A stretch of 64,000 bases of DNA from Fragum whitleyi (Eukaryota; Mollusca; Bivalvia; Cardiida; Cardiidae): positions 38,727,730-38,791,729 of the forward strand of contig OX411554.1 of the NCBI GenBank assembly GCA_948146395.1, written 5' to 3'. Shown here piece after piece: positions 53,855 to 64,000 of the stretch. Both the position numbers and the translations under genes were made by a program. How positions within the stretch are numbered: the first letter of the stretch is position 1; every line of letters begins with the position of its first letter. The notes under the pieces were generated by a model, which saw nothing but the letters and a program-made list of their open reading frames with translations, had not been told where the DNA came from and made no database searches.

Positions 53855-54287
53855 ACAGCAACATCGTAAAATCGACACTTATTCCGATCAAAACCATTTT
53901 AAATAATCACTCAGTGCTTCATTCATTCATTCCAAACACTCACTCAAATCGATAAAACAATCTCAGAAATAATAAGAAATCGTTTCGAAATCGTTAAATA
54001 GGACTTATATTTAATTCAAATCGATCAAGTTATTCCACAATTTTATTGGCTTTTGTGGATTTTGAAGTGTCTGGTTGGACCACGAAGACATATAAACAGA
54101 AAAGTACGTATATTTTATTAAAGGCAGGTAAAAAATATCGCTAATTTTGTTCATCTTAAACAAAATAAGCGATATTGGATTACCTCCCTTTAGTGTAACT
54201 CAAAACTCGCTCCACACACGCATTCGATTTCATTCATAATTCATTAAAAAATCATTCCCATTTTCAATTTCACGACGTTTTAAACTG
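53855..54287 (-). mobile_element. Tc1-type MITE, subfamily II, full copy
   Basis: Left end ACAGCAACATCGTAAAAT, intact hairpin TTTTGTTCATCTTAAACAAAA, right end CACGACGTTTTAAACTGTA. Confidence 0.8.
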
Positions 54288-54580
54288 TATGCATTCCAAA
54301 GCCTAAGAGATTGACCTAGACACAACTTGAACCATATATCAAGCCTTCGACAAGTTCAATTATCTCCTAATATCTAATAAAGACAGCTGTTTGGAGTATT
54401 TATCGTGATAAATGCGTTAGAACATTGATAATTTGAAGTAACTAGACGTTCGTAACAGTCTTGAAGTTTAATAACGAATAGTTGAATAAATGGCAGACTT
54501 TTTATTTGAAAGATGTGTATAGACATTTTCCTTTGTTTTCGCAAATACAATGTCGGATTGGTTTTTTGATATCAATGTAT

Positions 54581-54773
54581 GGGCCAACTTATTTCTCGCC
54601 CGCTTTCGGGTCGGGTGTAGACTGGTCTCACTATCGAATATCAGATTAGCCTATTCTAGGCTATTCTGATAGTCGATATGTGGACCAGTCTATAGCTGGT
54701 AGCCCGCTCTCTGAGAGATACTCGAATATTGCGGGCAACAATACCCGCCCAGGGTCAGAAATAAGTTGGCCCT
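54581..54773. mobile_element. Short foldback MITE (GGGCCAACTTATTTCT ends)
   Basis: Ends GGGCCAACTTATTTCT / AGAAATAAGTTGGCCC with further internal pairing (AGACTGGTC / GACCAGTCT). ATGTAT stands on both sides as a likely target duplication. Confidence 0.65.
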
Positions 54774-54894
54774 ATGTATTCAATTGCCTAGGCCACATAG
54801 ATATTATTCTTGAGTTTTCCGTCTAACAGAAAGGAGCCATAACCAAAACAACCTGGATCTCAAAACGTGTAAAAAACGTTTACAGAGTGCGTAT

Positions 54895-55816
54895 CCCATA
54901 ACGCAGCCATTTTAAATCCTCATTACCCAAATAAAATCGTAAAATAGTTTGATCGATTTGAATTCAATGTTGACCGTTTCAAACGATTTCGAAATGTTAA
55001 CCTTTTGGAGCATTTTATTATAGGGATGAGTGTCTTTTTCACTGCGTTTATTGGGGTGTCTTTTTCACAGCGTTTATAGGGGTATAAAGTGCAATTACCT
55101 TAGCACATGGCAAATAACGCCCATAGGGCGTTATGTTTAAGCCCCTATAAACGCTGTGAAAAAGACACTCTGCCCTTATAATTGCAATCCCCTTGGTCTT
55201 AGAAAAGAAGTTTCGAGTCTACTTTCTGCGTGTATTACAAAATCTATTTTGAGATCGTGTATTTTTTCTCGATATCGAAGTTAAACGGCATAAAGTTAAA
55301 CAAATGGTACACAAACAAAAGACAATTTGACATTCGTAGAGGTACTTATGATCTAAACATAATTTTGACAAGTTATTCTGCATTTCAAACCGAAACTATC
55401 GTGATCGGGCTTAGCTGAGAGGGTTGCTTGGTGGTCTTCGTCGACTCGCCGTAAACATCGACTCAGAATCTGAACTGCATGCTATTAATCATAAATTCTT
55501 TCGAAAATATTCTATTATATTAAATAGCAATATTACGATATGGAAGGGGAACGAGGGGTTTTCGAGTTCCTAAAACACAGGACTTGCAAATCGAATTTCA
55601 GGGGTTTCCCGAAAGACCTATTGCATTTTATACAGAAATAAAGTGCAATGGATTTCCCCACGTGATGCGATTTAAACCAATCAAAATTCTTTATTTCATT
55701 AGATTGCAATTATTAATTTGAGAGGGTATTTGGAATGAATTATTGGAGCGCTGAGTAAATTATAAAGAATGAATTTGATCGGAATGAGTGTCAATTTCAC
55801 GACGTTACTAACTGTA
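54895..55816 (+). mobile_element. Tc1-type MITE half split by the hairpin-ended repeat
   Basis: Subfamily II sequence 54895-55017 and 55718-55816 are two parts of one MITE half, ending CACGACGTTACTAACTGTA. The intervening 700 bp is the repeat at 55018. Confidence 0.7.
55018..55717 (-). mobile_element. Hairpin-ended ~700-bp repeat, copy B
   Basis: Second copy of the repeat at 3551, reversed. It splits a Tc1-type MITE: MITE sequence stops at 55017 (GGAGCATTTTATTA) and resumes at 55718 (TTTGAGAGGGTATTTGG). That empty-site logic fixes both borders and shows the repeat is mobile. One hairpin arm has an extra partial duplication (GTGTCTTTTTCACAGC). Confidence 0.65.
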
Positions 55817-56817
55817 GAACACTGACAATGGTGACAATGTAATAAATGTACCAAAGCTTTTCTCTGACAGCATTTACAAAGCAAAAACTAGATTATTCTA
55901 TTACGTGGCAAATCTTAAAGATTAAAGACGTTTTCTCGGTTCGATTCAATTTCAAGTGCCCGAATCTCGATGGCAAAATTATTTCTTTACCTTAACAGAT
56001 CAAGTCACAATTTTTTAAAAAAAATTATTGCGTGGACTACTGGCATACCGAATGCTTAAGACAAATACGAAGCAACAATGACTAGAAGGCGAACGTTTCG
56101 CTAAAGACATTTTGATATCCACTAATTTCAAGGTATAAAATAATGACAATGTGATACCAAACCATTTCTAGCAGAAAGATTAAATATTCTGAAAGGATGC
56201 TCATCCGTACCTATAATTCTTCAAGAACTTCGAAAACGATACACTTGTAACAAATTCAAACATCTTTCAATTGTGCCTTGATACGACAATTTAAAGTGTT
56301 TCTTAAGATAAATTAGATAATAACGAGATAGGGAGAGTTATTTGTATTGACATAGCCCACTATCATTTCCTCCCATAGTAAGTTTGACCTAATAAATTAC
56401 GTTTGTAGTAGATCTAAAATAAAAACGTATTTTATCGTTCGGGATAGGAAAGATTATCATTGAAATATGCCGAATTCAGATCATTTTTTTTTTTTTTTGT
56501 TAGTTTAGTTTAAAGACATTTATTTAACATCGATTCGGAAAAAAAGTTCCTACAACTTAGATTTATCCCTCTCGATTTTCTAGATTATTTTTGTTTGTTT
56601 ATTTCAAAAATAAAATGCAGGCCTTTCACTATATTCTGGATAAATACCAAAGATTTTAATACAATAATGAGAATGCATAAATGAAATTAATTCTTATGAT
56701 AGTGAAAATAACAAAATGAACCTAATACGTTTATGAAATGTTACCCGTCACGCGAAAAGAGGCCATCTGAGAACTCCTTCAAAGTAAATATTTGAAAAGA
56801 CATTTTTTCCATTGCAG
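55817..56817. other. No gene seen upstream of the 56818 exon candidate
   Basis: AT-rich intron-like sequence with a polypyrimidine tract at its very end. Confidence 0.4.
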
Positions 56818-57122
56818 GTCAATGTGATGGTGTATTTGAAAAACCCTTGTACGGAATGGTCCTTCTAGATTCAGAAAATAAGAAAATTGCGAAAAGTTTC
56901 GACCCTTGTCAGCCCGAGCAGTTCGAACTGTCTGACTATGGTCGACACTTTCCGCACAAGCGCTATACACTTAGCCGTATTCTTGATAAGCTGCAGATTA
57001 ATTTCACCTCAAATGAAAGCATTCCATATTTCCACTACAGATCTAACATGTATTTGAATATTTTTACTGCCTTAAGTATTTTTCTCAATCTGAATAAAAT
57101 GAGTATAATAGTTTCAAAATAA
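56818..57122 (+). CDS. Candidate isolated (terminal) exon, unknown protein
   Basis: A strong acceptor (TTTTTTCCATTGCAG|GT) opens a frame readable only in phase 1, as GQCDGVFEKPLYGMVLLDSE and on through NKKIAKSFDPCQPEQFELSD to TAA at 57122. AATAAA motifs lie near its end (57088, 57127). The first 60 residues look protein-like, with two cysteines and a balanced composition; the last 35 look weaker. No partner exon is certain. The + strand reading at 49545 could join it in phase 1 through the CCG|GTATAG donor, but that is speculative. Confidence 0.3.
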
Positions 57123-59113
57123 TAATAAAAATAGTAATCAAAGCACTGAAAGTACTGATGATGAACGAGTCTCATGGCATTCTAGAATGATATATTGAAA
57201 TCGTTAAGAAAAAAGAAATTACATTATTTGAAAAAAATAATTAAGGGAAAGTGCCTAGACAAGATTTCGCCAATTCTCACTACAAATTCAAATTTGTTTT
57301 GCATGTCGAATTTGTTCTCAAATATCCCAAATGAAAAAGAAAAAAAAAAGAAGACCACTTAACAAAAGCATAGTGTGATTTTGTTTTGGTTTTGTTGTCG
57401 TTGTTTTAATCTACATTTCGGTTTATAAAACAAACGGAATTTTATTTACTGAATATTTGAGTTTTTTTGTGTTTTTTTTCAATTATTAGATGCAGCGTGG
57501 TGCTTCTTAAATGTCGTAGTATCGTTTTTTTTTCTTTACTCGAAAAAAGTATTTAATTCAATTTCAACATGCGGAACCCATATTTTACCAGATAAAACAG
57601 CAGTCTTTCTGCTTTTGACTATGAAACGTAATCCGTAAGGACTCTTGAACTTTAATGGCCTGAATGGACTGCCCTATCCCCTAATTCAAAGACCGCTGTT
57701 TCGTCTTCAACTAAATACGCTGTAATTACGATGTTTTGGTCTCTTAAGGATTTAGGCTTATAATCGATCTGGTGCGATAAATACCAGCAATCCATGTTAA
57801 GGTGCCCCAGTCCACAGGCGATTGATTCACAATCCAAATTTCGTCTTATAGGCTATTATATATTTACATGAAAGGGCAAAACTCAGATTATGAAAAATCG
57901 CTTATGCTTCAGCCACCGCGTTTTTACACAGAACTTGTATATAGCGGCGTTCATCCCTTTCAAAGAAAAAGAACAACACGTGTCAACCCGTCTCGAGACT
58001 GACTGTCGCATGTTGTAATGTTATTTAAAACCCGATTGCATAAAACACAGATTTCACTAGACTAGTTACCGTTTCTAATGCTATTTACGTGTATTGAATT
58101 GTACAGTAAAAATAAGTTCAGAAGGTCACGAACTAGAAGCACATATTTCCGGCAAATTATTACAACTTGTCGTAGCGAGGGATAAGATCTAAAATCAAAG
58201 TGTGTGTCTATACAGTGAATACAGTGTATAGACACAAACTTTGTTTTTGCTCTTAACTCTCGATGAGCTTACGCGGATATTCCATTCGCCTGATTCAAGA
58301 TTTAAACTTCATTTCAAATTTCAAAAGGGAATTTTGCATTATCTTCACACGCGAAAGAATTCTAGTATCACGCCGTGGATGAAATAAACAGTGATTTTGA
58401 AAAGAGAAGTCTTGAAAAATAATAGTTTGAATCCAAAAGGGCACTACTTTATTTCGAATCTATTAATAACCTGCAGGGCGTTCCTTACGTAGAACAATCG
58501 TTCGTTCACCAATAATAATAATTGGGAAGAGAAGCAAAGAATATATCGTCTGTGACATAATCTTTAGGCGATATTCATCTTTGATGACAAAAGATTTTTC
58601 CCCTTTACACTATCGTTATCAAAAGATATATGAGCCCGTGCATCACATTTCCTACAATTTGATATGTGGGCGAGGTGCAAAAATTGAGTAGCCTAGACAA
58701 TCACGTAGTGCAATTAAAAGATTAACAAACTATCTAAAGACCATTTCAGACCTTTTCTTTCAATTAAGCGCATAGTGAAGACTCTGGTCAGACTGTGCAG
58801 TTGCACAGGCTGGCCAGAATCTGTACTAGGCGCACAATTGAAAATTGTTGGAAAAGTCACGCACAGACTCATATCATTGTTTGTCAACCCAACTTTCGTA
58901 AATACAGCTTTAACTCGCATCAAGGACTTTTAAGGATTTTGGTTGCACTCTGGCGAAATACGGCATGCTTCAAATGTACAATTAGCTGTCTTTACATACA
59001 TGTATGAAGAAGGATTAGGACTATCATGCAATTAAAAAGAAGTTTGTGATATCATTGACACTAAAATGCGCGTCATTTTTTTTATTTCTCTATCTCTTTT
59101 TCAAATTTCTGAA
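57123..59113. other. No gene seen; repeat scraps
   Basis: A diverged SINE scrap (57655), a hairpin at 58196-58243 (AAAGTGTGTGTCTATACA / TGTATAGACACAAACTTT) and a repeat shared with 10550 near 58780. No coding stretch. Confidence 0.45.
57655..57845 (+). mobile_element. Diverged SINE remnant
   Basis: AAATACCAGCAATCCATGTT AAGGTGCCCC matches the SINE body (ACCAGGAATCCATTGTTAGG). The open frame on the other strand is therefore not a gene. Confidence 0.45.
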
Positions 59114-59369
59114 GCCGCCACCATAGCGCAGTTTGGTTAGGCATAAGACTTCCAATCTGGAAGTCGTGGGTTCGATCCCCGGTTGCGGCAAATATCCTTT
59201 CCGACGTTTGTCTCTCACCTATGTGAAATAGCAGTTTGAGGCTAGGAATTGGTGTAATGGTAGTACAGGTGAAAGAAATACCAGGAATCCATTGTTAGGT
59301 GCTCCGGTCGCCGCGATAAAACTGCGAAATTGTTGAAAGCGGCGTAAAACCCATTCAAACAAACAAACA
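59114..59369 (+). mobile_element. tRNA-derived SINE, full copy
   Basis: Head is tRNA-like with A box TAGCGCAGTTTGG, an anticodon-like arm ACTTCCAATCTGGAAGT and B box GGTTCGATCCC. The body runs through CCTTTCCGACGTTTGTCTCT, GAAATACCAGGAATCCATTG and TTAGGTGCTCCGG to a tail of AAAC repeats. Confidence 0.8.
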
Positions 59370-59764
59370 CATTTTCAAATTTCTGTTAAAATGATCTCAT
59401 ATTTCAAATTGATATTTTTGAGATGCTAAAGGTGTCACAATGGGATGTTCAGTTCTTCTAGAAGCCTGCCTCTTTAAGAGAAAAAATGTCGTATAGTATT
59501 TTACTTAAATTATACCATAAGCTAGGGTATTTTTTAACAAAATATCATGTTTTTAAAATTACCTTGTTACTTACTCCGGTTCTCTCCTAAAACCACGTGT
59601 GTTAGTGAGGATGGTCCGACTCAAAGATAACCGTTTTATAGGATCTGCGGATAACGTTGCTATGGCTTTAATGTAAATATCCTTAAAAACTCAGTTACGA
59701 GGTATCAAACTGATATGCGACAATTGATCCCCGACTCTTTACTCTATCTTTTAAAATGACAGGG

Positions 59765-60457
59765 TACAGTTAAAAACATCGTGAAATTGACAAGGTCTAC
59801 GATTTTGGAATAAGTTCCTAATGAACTAGAATGGCAAGGATGAGCGAGTTTTGAAGTAATTTAACGGAAGATAATCAATAATCGCTATATCAGAACAAAG
59901 TTTCTAAAAATAACCGCATTTTATCATTGTTCAAAAAATAACTATGTGATATCATAAAAAATATCATAATGGGTTGTTATCACACGGATATTTGTATAGT
60001 TATAAGATAAAAAAACGCATACCCGATGACACCCCTTGTAAATAAACACAATAACTGTTGTCAATGAAATTTCTCTTTCGCCATATACATTTACATAAGA
60101 CAGTTAACAACATCATGAAATTGACAAGATGAATGATTTTGGAATAATATTGGAGTGAAATAGAAAGAATGTGTGGAGCGAGTTTTGAGTGAAGTTGAAG
60201 GGAGGGAATCAAATATCGCTAATTTTGTTCATGATGAACCTTTAATAGAATATACAAACTTTTCTGTTTATGTGTCTTCTTGGACCAATCAGACACTAAA
60301 AATGATCCACGCCAGTCAATAAAATCATAGAATGATTTGATCGATTTGAATTAAATGTTGATCGTTTTGAATTATTTCGGAAGGAATGAATGGAGTATTG
60401 AGTGAATAATTTCGTATGATTTGGGTGGGAACGGAGTGTCAATTTCACGATGTTTTT
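59765..60457 (+). mobile_element. Two Tc1-type MITE pieces around another repeat
   Basis: 59765-59895 is a left half (TACAGTTAAAAACATCGTG). 59896-60101 is other repeat DNA related to 28989-29090 (CAAAAAATAACTATGTGATATC). 60102-60457 is a near-complete subfamily II copy beginning ACAGTTAACAACATCATG. Confidence 0.7.
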
Positions 60458-60649
60458 TTAATTTGTCTCGTGACTGATTGACACATTTAAGGGGATTTCC
60501 GATAAAAGCTTACTTGTATTTCAAAATTGGGGGGCTTGGCTGCAGTAGTGACATTGCAAAATACGCTCAGCGGTTAGGCCAGAGTCTTTATCAGTATGGC
60601 ATCAATCCACTCGTGGTTTGAAGTGTTATAAGAAATACATAGGGGATAA

Positions 60650-60792
60650 TCGTTTGTTTCAGTGTAAGATCGATTTATATTCATTGAGTAAACAACAAAA
60701 GCTATATTTCCACTAGTGGCAGAGCCACGAGTGAAAATAGAGCTTTTGTTTTTCACGAAATGAAACATTAATCGATCTTATCCGAAAAGACA
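60650..60792. repeat. Foldback with GTGGCAGAGCCAC loop
   Basis: Arms CGTTTGTTTCAGTGTAAGAT ... ACAAAAGCTATATTTCCACT against GAGTGAAAATAGAGCTTTTG ... GATAAGACAAACG-type inverse, about 65 bp. Confidence 0.65.
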
Positions 60793-61082
60793 AACGGCTA
60801 TTCTATTTTTTTATGCAAAAATGAGACAAAATGTAAAATTTCATATTTTTGTTAAACGCGCCATTTTTCGCGTGATTGCTATACAATGTTCAATGTGACG
60901 TCACTTATTTCGCCCTGCATAGATGAAGTCAGATAGGATGACATATACAAAAGTAGGGTATTAGTTTTTGATAGTTTCACTGCTTTTTCGGTGGGATTAT
61001 CAAGTGTTAATATACCGTTATTTCTCGATAAACCATCGAAAAGCATTAAAGAAAGTGTTGCAACCTTTAAAAAGTATCATCA

Positions 61083-61491
61083 TGACATTGACGATAATTA
61101 TATGTACATTCTTAATCACTCTAAATCGCTCACTCAAATCATTCAGAAACGCTCCGAGATCATTCAAAACATGCCCCAATTATCATTCACATTTTCCACA
61201 AATTAAATCAAATGGAACAAATCCGTCATTGTTTTTATTACCTGGTTTTTATTGGAAGCGTCCTCGAAGACACAAAAAAATCTTTTTGTAGAAAAGAACG
61301 TATGTTTCTTTAAAGGGGTGTAATAAGATATCGATAATTGCGTTCAAGTTTGACAAAATTAGCGATATAGCATTACCTCCTTTAAATTTCATTCAAAACT
61401 CGCACCACACACTCATTCAACACCATTCTAAAATTGTAACAAAGCATTCCAAATTAACCCAACTTGTCATTTTCACGATGTTTCTAGCTGT
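61083..61491 (-). mobile_element. Tc1-type MITE, diverged
   Basis: Central hairpin variant GCGTTCAAGTTTGACAAAAT; right end TTCACGATGTTTCTAGCTGT. Left end poor. Confidence 0.65.
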
Positions 61492-61918
61492 GAAAAGCAT
61501 GTATGAATCCGCTTCGTGTATTCACTCCCTGAAATTAGGTTTTTCGTGCATACCGCAAATTCGCAGGCTGTCTAGAGTGTTTGTGTTGTCCATATTTGAA
61601 ATTGTTGGAAATGTCACGCACATACTCATTTATCTGTAAAATGGACATGAAGCAAAAAGTAAATCAATGGAGGGAAACCTAGGGGCCTTGTATCTACAGA
61701 TTAAGTCACTTCGTTTAAATTTCCCTTTACTGAAACAGTTTTAGACGAACTGGGGGGAAATGACGGAGTTCGGCAAGCATTTAACAATAAATGAGTGCTT
61801 TCAGTTGTTTGTTTGACAGCAACTACCTGTGAATGGGAGGGTTCGTGCTAACTTTGTAACTAAAGCTTCATCTTTTTTTATTTGGAGAAAATACACTTAT
61901 ATAAAGAATAGTGTGTTA

Positions 61919-62036
61919 GTGTCTAATAATAACAATGTTATCTGGTCAAGATTGGGAGAATTTATGATGACGAGGCTTTGCCGAGTCATGATAATTTCTC
62001 ACAGTCGAGACCTGATAACATTGATATTTTTAGACA
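61919..62036. repeat. Foldback with GAGGCTTTGCCGA loop
   Basis: Arms TGTCTAATAATAACAATGTT / AACATTGATATTTTTAGACA and GGGAGAATTTATGATGAC / GTCATGATAATTTCTC. It breaks up a 129-codon open frame that is not a gene. Confidence 0.65.
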
Positions 62037-62321
62037 ATAACATGTTATTTTATTTATCGTGCAATCAATTTTCAGTGCTTGAGTATGATAATCCCTTCAA
62101 AATCAAAGAAATTCAGGTGAAAGTGTATGCCAATTGTTTCAAAAAATTGACTGCCCGATATCATATCAGGTCAATACAGACTTCATTGCATGATAAAATG
62201 ATCAATCCAACCCATTAACGTACAATTCCATTTTTGTCGCCCGTAAAGAAATAGATATCAGACAACCAATTCATTCATTGTCCAAAATGTTTTGTATCTA
62301 AAAGCCATCCATCCATATATA

Positions 62322-63495
62322 TATACTGAGCAAAAATAAAAAGTATCCACCCAATCAAACTTCGGATTTCTTTAAAAGTACACACAGGAATTCTATGAAA
62401 CATATTGCAAATAACACCCTAATCATTTGGAAATAAATTTGAACAGTTTTATGTAATTTGAAGAAGCCGCTGCCGAATCGTAGGCGCTAACGTAGCCAAG
62501 GGGTCGTTTTCAAAAATCGCAGACTCTCAATTAAATATTCAAATGATTTTCTGACAGATTTAAGCTTGCGAAATGCAATATTATTGCGTAAGGTATTCTG
62601 GTTTAATAAGACAACTTGATTTTCTCCTGCTAATTCATATTAAATTTACGTCAAATGAACACAAACATTCATAAAACATCTTGCGCAGATTAAAAGCTCA
62701 AATTAATAAAATTCTGTCTGCACGTTCCTTGTCTAGAAAACCAATCCCAAAAATGCTCTATTTCGTTTTTGCTGAAAACAAAACAACATTTTCACTGCCA
62801 CGTTACGTTAACGTCTCATCTTTCTCATTGGAGAGGCTCGTATGAATATCAAGGAAATTTGCTCGCCTTACACCCGTTAAGAATCAAATAGCAATTGACT
62901 TAATTTCAAAGTTTGACGTTTTTAAAGGTTCAGAGATTTATTTCACTACCGCTTTGAAATATCGGTTAGGAAGCGTAGAGGCAATCGCGTCAACGTGAAT
63001 GAGAAAATCTGGCATTACGTCTTCCCAGTGGCCCTATTGAGTTGAAGAGGGCAAAAGACAATACTTCTCTATCGGAAATGCCCAGCACACGTCTTTATTG
63101 TTCTTCTCTTTCAACTAACGTCCGTAGAATATACTCAACGTTTGGCGGTTTTTGATAACGCATGTGGTCATGTTTTTTCTTGGTGTCGTAACAAAACTGT
63201 GTTGTACAGAACACAACTATTGTTTGATTTTCTTAACCACAGAGCTTTAGAGGTTAAATTCTTCTGAGAAGAAACTCACGATCGAACACGTGACGTACGT
63301 CGACGTAAAAATCAAACATTTCGACATTTATTGAAAAACACCAAAAATGACATGTTGGTTGAATGAAAAATCATGTTTGCATAAGAAAACGAAGCGCTGT
63401 AAACACAGTGGTACCGGAATTGATTATTTAATCTTAAAAATATAAAGGATATTGAAAAAAAGAAAAGTGGATACTTTCTTTTTTTGCTGAGTATA
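62322..63495. mobile_element. TIR-bounded DNA transposon remnant (TATACTGAGCAAAAA ends)
   Basis: Left TATACTGAGCAAAAATAAAA then AGTATCCAC; right inverse GTGGATACTTTCTTTTTTTG then CTGAGTATA. About 1.17 kb without a coding frame. It is nested inside an outer inverted pair (62269-62318 and 63797-63838, TTGTCCAAA ... AAAAGCCATCCA). Confidence 0.65.
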
Positions 63496-63507
63496 TATAA
63501 TGAAATG

Positions 63508-63772
63508 TCGTATGACTATCCCCATAAGTATTTGCAAACGATATTTGAAAACAATAATCGCGCGATTAGCAAACATTTTCTGCTAAATTGAGACATTTGA
63601 TTTGCATGTTTTGCATGTGCATCAAGCGTTAGATGACTAAGCGGTCTGAAAATGCATTCAGATGAATATTTACGGCTTTCCTAAGCATAAAATCACATCT
63701 TCAATACATTTATGCATGATGCTACAGCGTGGTTTGATTACCAATAAATGTCGTTGAACAAAATCGAACCTA
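63508..63772 (-). repeat. Second copy of the 46780-47045 segment
   Basis: Inverted match including GGTCTGAAAATGCATTCAG and the CTTTCCTAAGCATAAAATCA segment. It presumably belongs to a relative of the 46314 element that has been broken by the neighbouring TIR element. Confidence 0.65.
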
Positions 63773-63838
63773 TATATATATATAAATATATATATGTGGA
63801 TGGCTTTTTAGATAAAAAAAATTTGGACAATGACTGAA

Positions 63839-64000
63839 TATATATATATACACATATATTTCATTTTTGACCTGTCTTAATTTTGGATAAGAAATTGGGT
63901 ATAGCATAAATCCAACAAAAATCCAATTTCTACAGGGATTGGAAAAGGTAGAATGGTGATTCCAGAGACAATCTGGATAAAGCGACAAGTTTCGTCGCTG
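63839..64000. other. Window end, no feature
   Basis: AT-rich sequence after the outer inverted repeat, with TATATATA runs. Confidence 0.4.

Noticed and set aside
57652..57837. 61-codon - strand frame with plausible composition
   Set aside because: Overlaps a diverged SINE body (ACCAGCAATCCATG).
60968..61291. 107-codon frame
   Set aside because: Mostly within a diverged MITE; no splice context.
61829..62218. 129-codon frame, one of the longest in the window
   Set aside because: A foldback (61919-62036) occupies its middle, the composition is not protein-like, and no family is recognisable.

Overview
The window looks like animal nuclear DNA, most likely from a mollusc (bivalve or gastropod). 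It is AT-rich and intron-rich, with GT-AG introns, a Pol III tRNA gene, tRNA-derived SINEs, a LINE 3' end and a very heavy load of short inverted-repeat transposons. The species assignment is inference: it rests on the style of the receptor gene and of the repeats, not on a database match.

One gene is certain. A nicotinic acetylcholine receptor (Cys-loop channel) alpha-type subunit lies on the + strand from 18509 to 35444. It has nine exons that join in frame into 481 codons with a signal peptide, Cys-loop, vicinal CysCys, M1-M4 and a stop. Its introns hold a tRNA-Glu gene, a LINE fragment, a SINE, a piggyBac-like MITE, six or so copies of a Tc1-type MITE and a block of ~155-bp tandem repeats. 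The 3' end of exon 4, with its splice donor, is tandemly repeated just inside intron 4.

A second, small gene is likely on the - strand (51989 to 48809). Three exons joined by phase-1 introns give 120 residues: signal peptide, a Thr/Ala/Asn/Gly-rich mucin-like stretch with several N-glycosylation sequons, and a hydrophobic C-terminal tail of the GPI-anchor or membrane type. An exon-like stretch open on both strands (49538-49691) lies in its last intron. A further isolated + strand exon candidate lies at 56818-57122. I found no other convincing protein-coding gene.

The rest is repeat landscape. From 1 to 18.5 kb: a 3.3-kb mariner-type TIR pair, a ~750-bp repeat ending in a giant hairpin, clustered MITEs and two other TIR-bounded elements. 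From 36 to 48.7 kb: MITEs, three CGTA-rich inverted-repeat elements, SINEs and microsatellites. From 52 to 64 kb: more MITEs, the second hairpin-ended repeat (inserted into a MITE), foldback elements and a nested TIR element. The dominant family is a ~430-bp TA-flanked MITE with terminal repeats beginning CAGTTAACAACATCGTGAAA. It has about 32 full or partial copies, roughly a sixth of the window. Its central hairpin changes sequence between copies while keeping its pairing.
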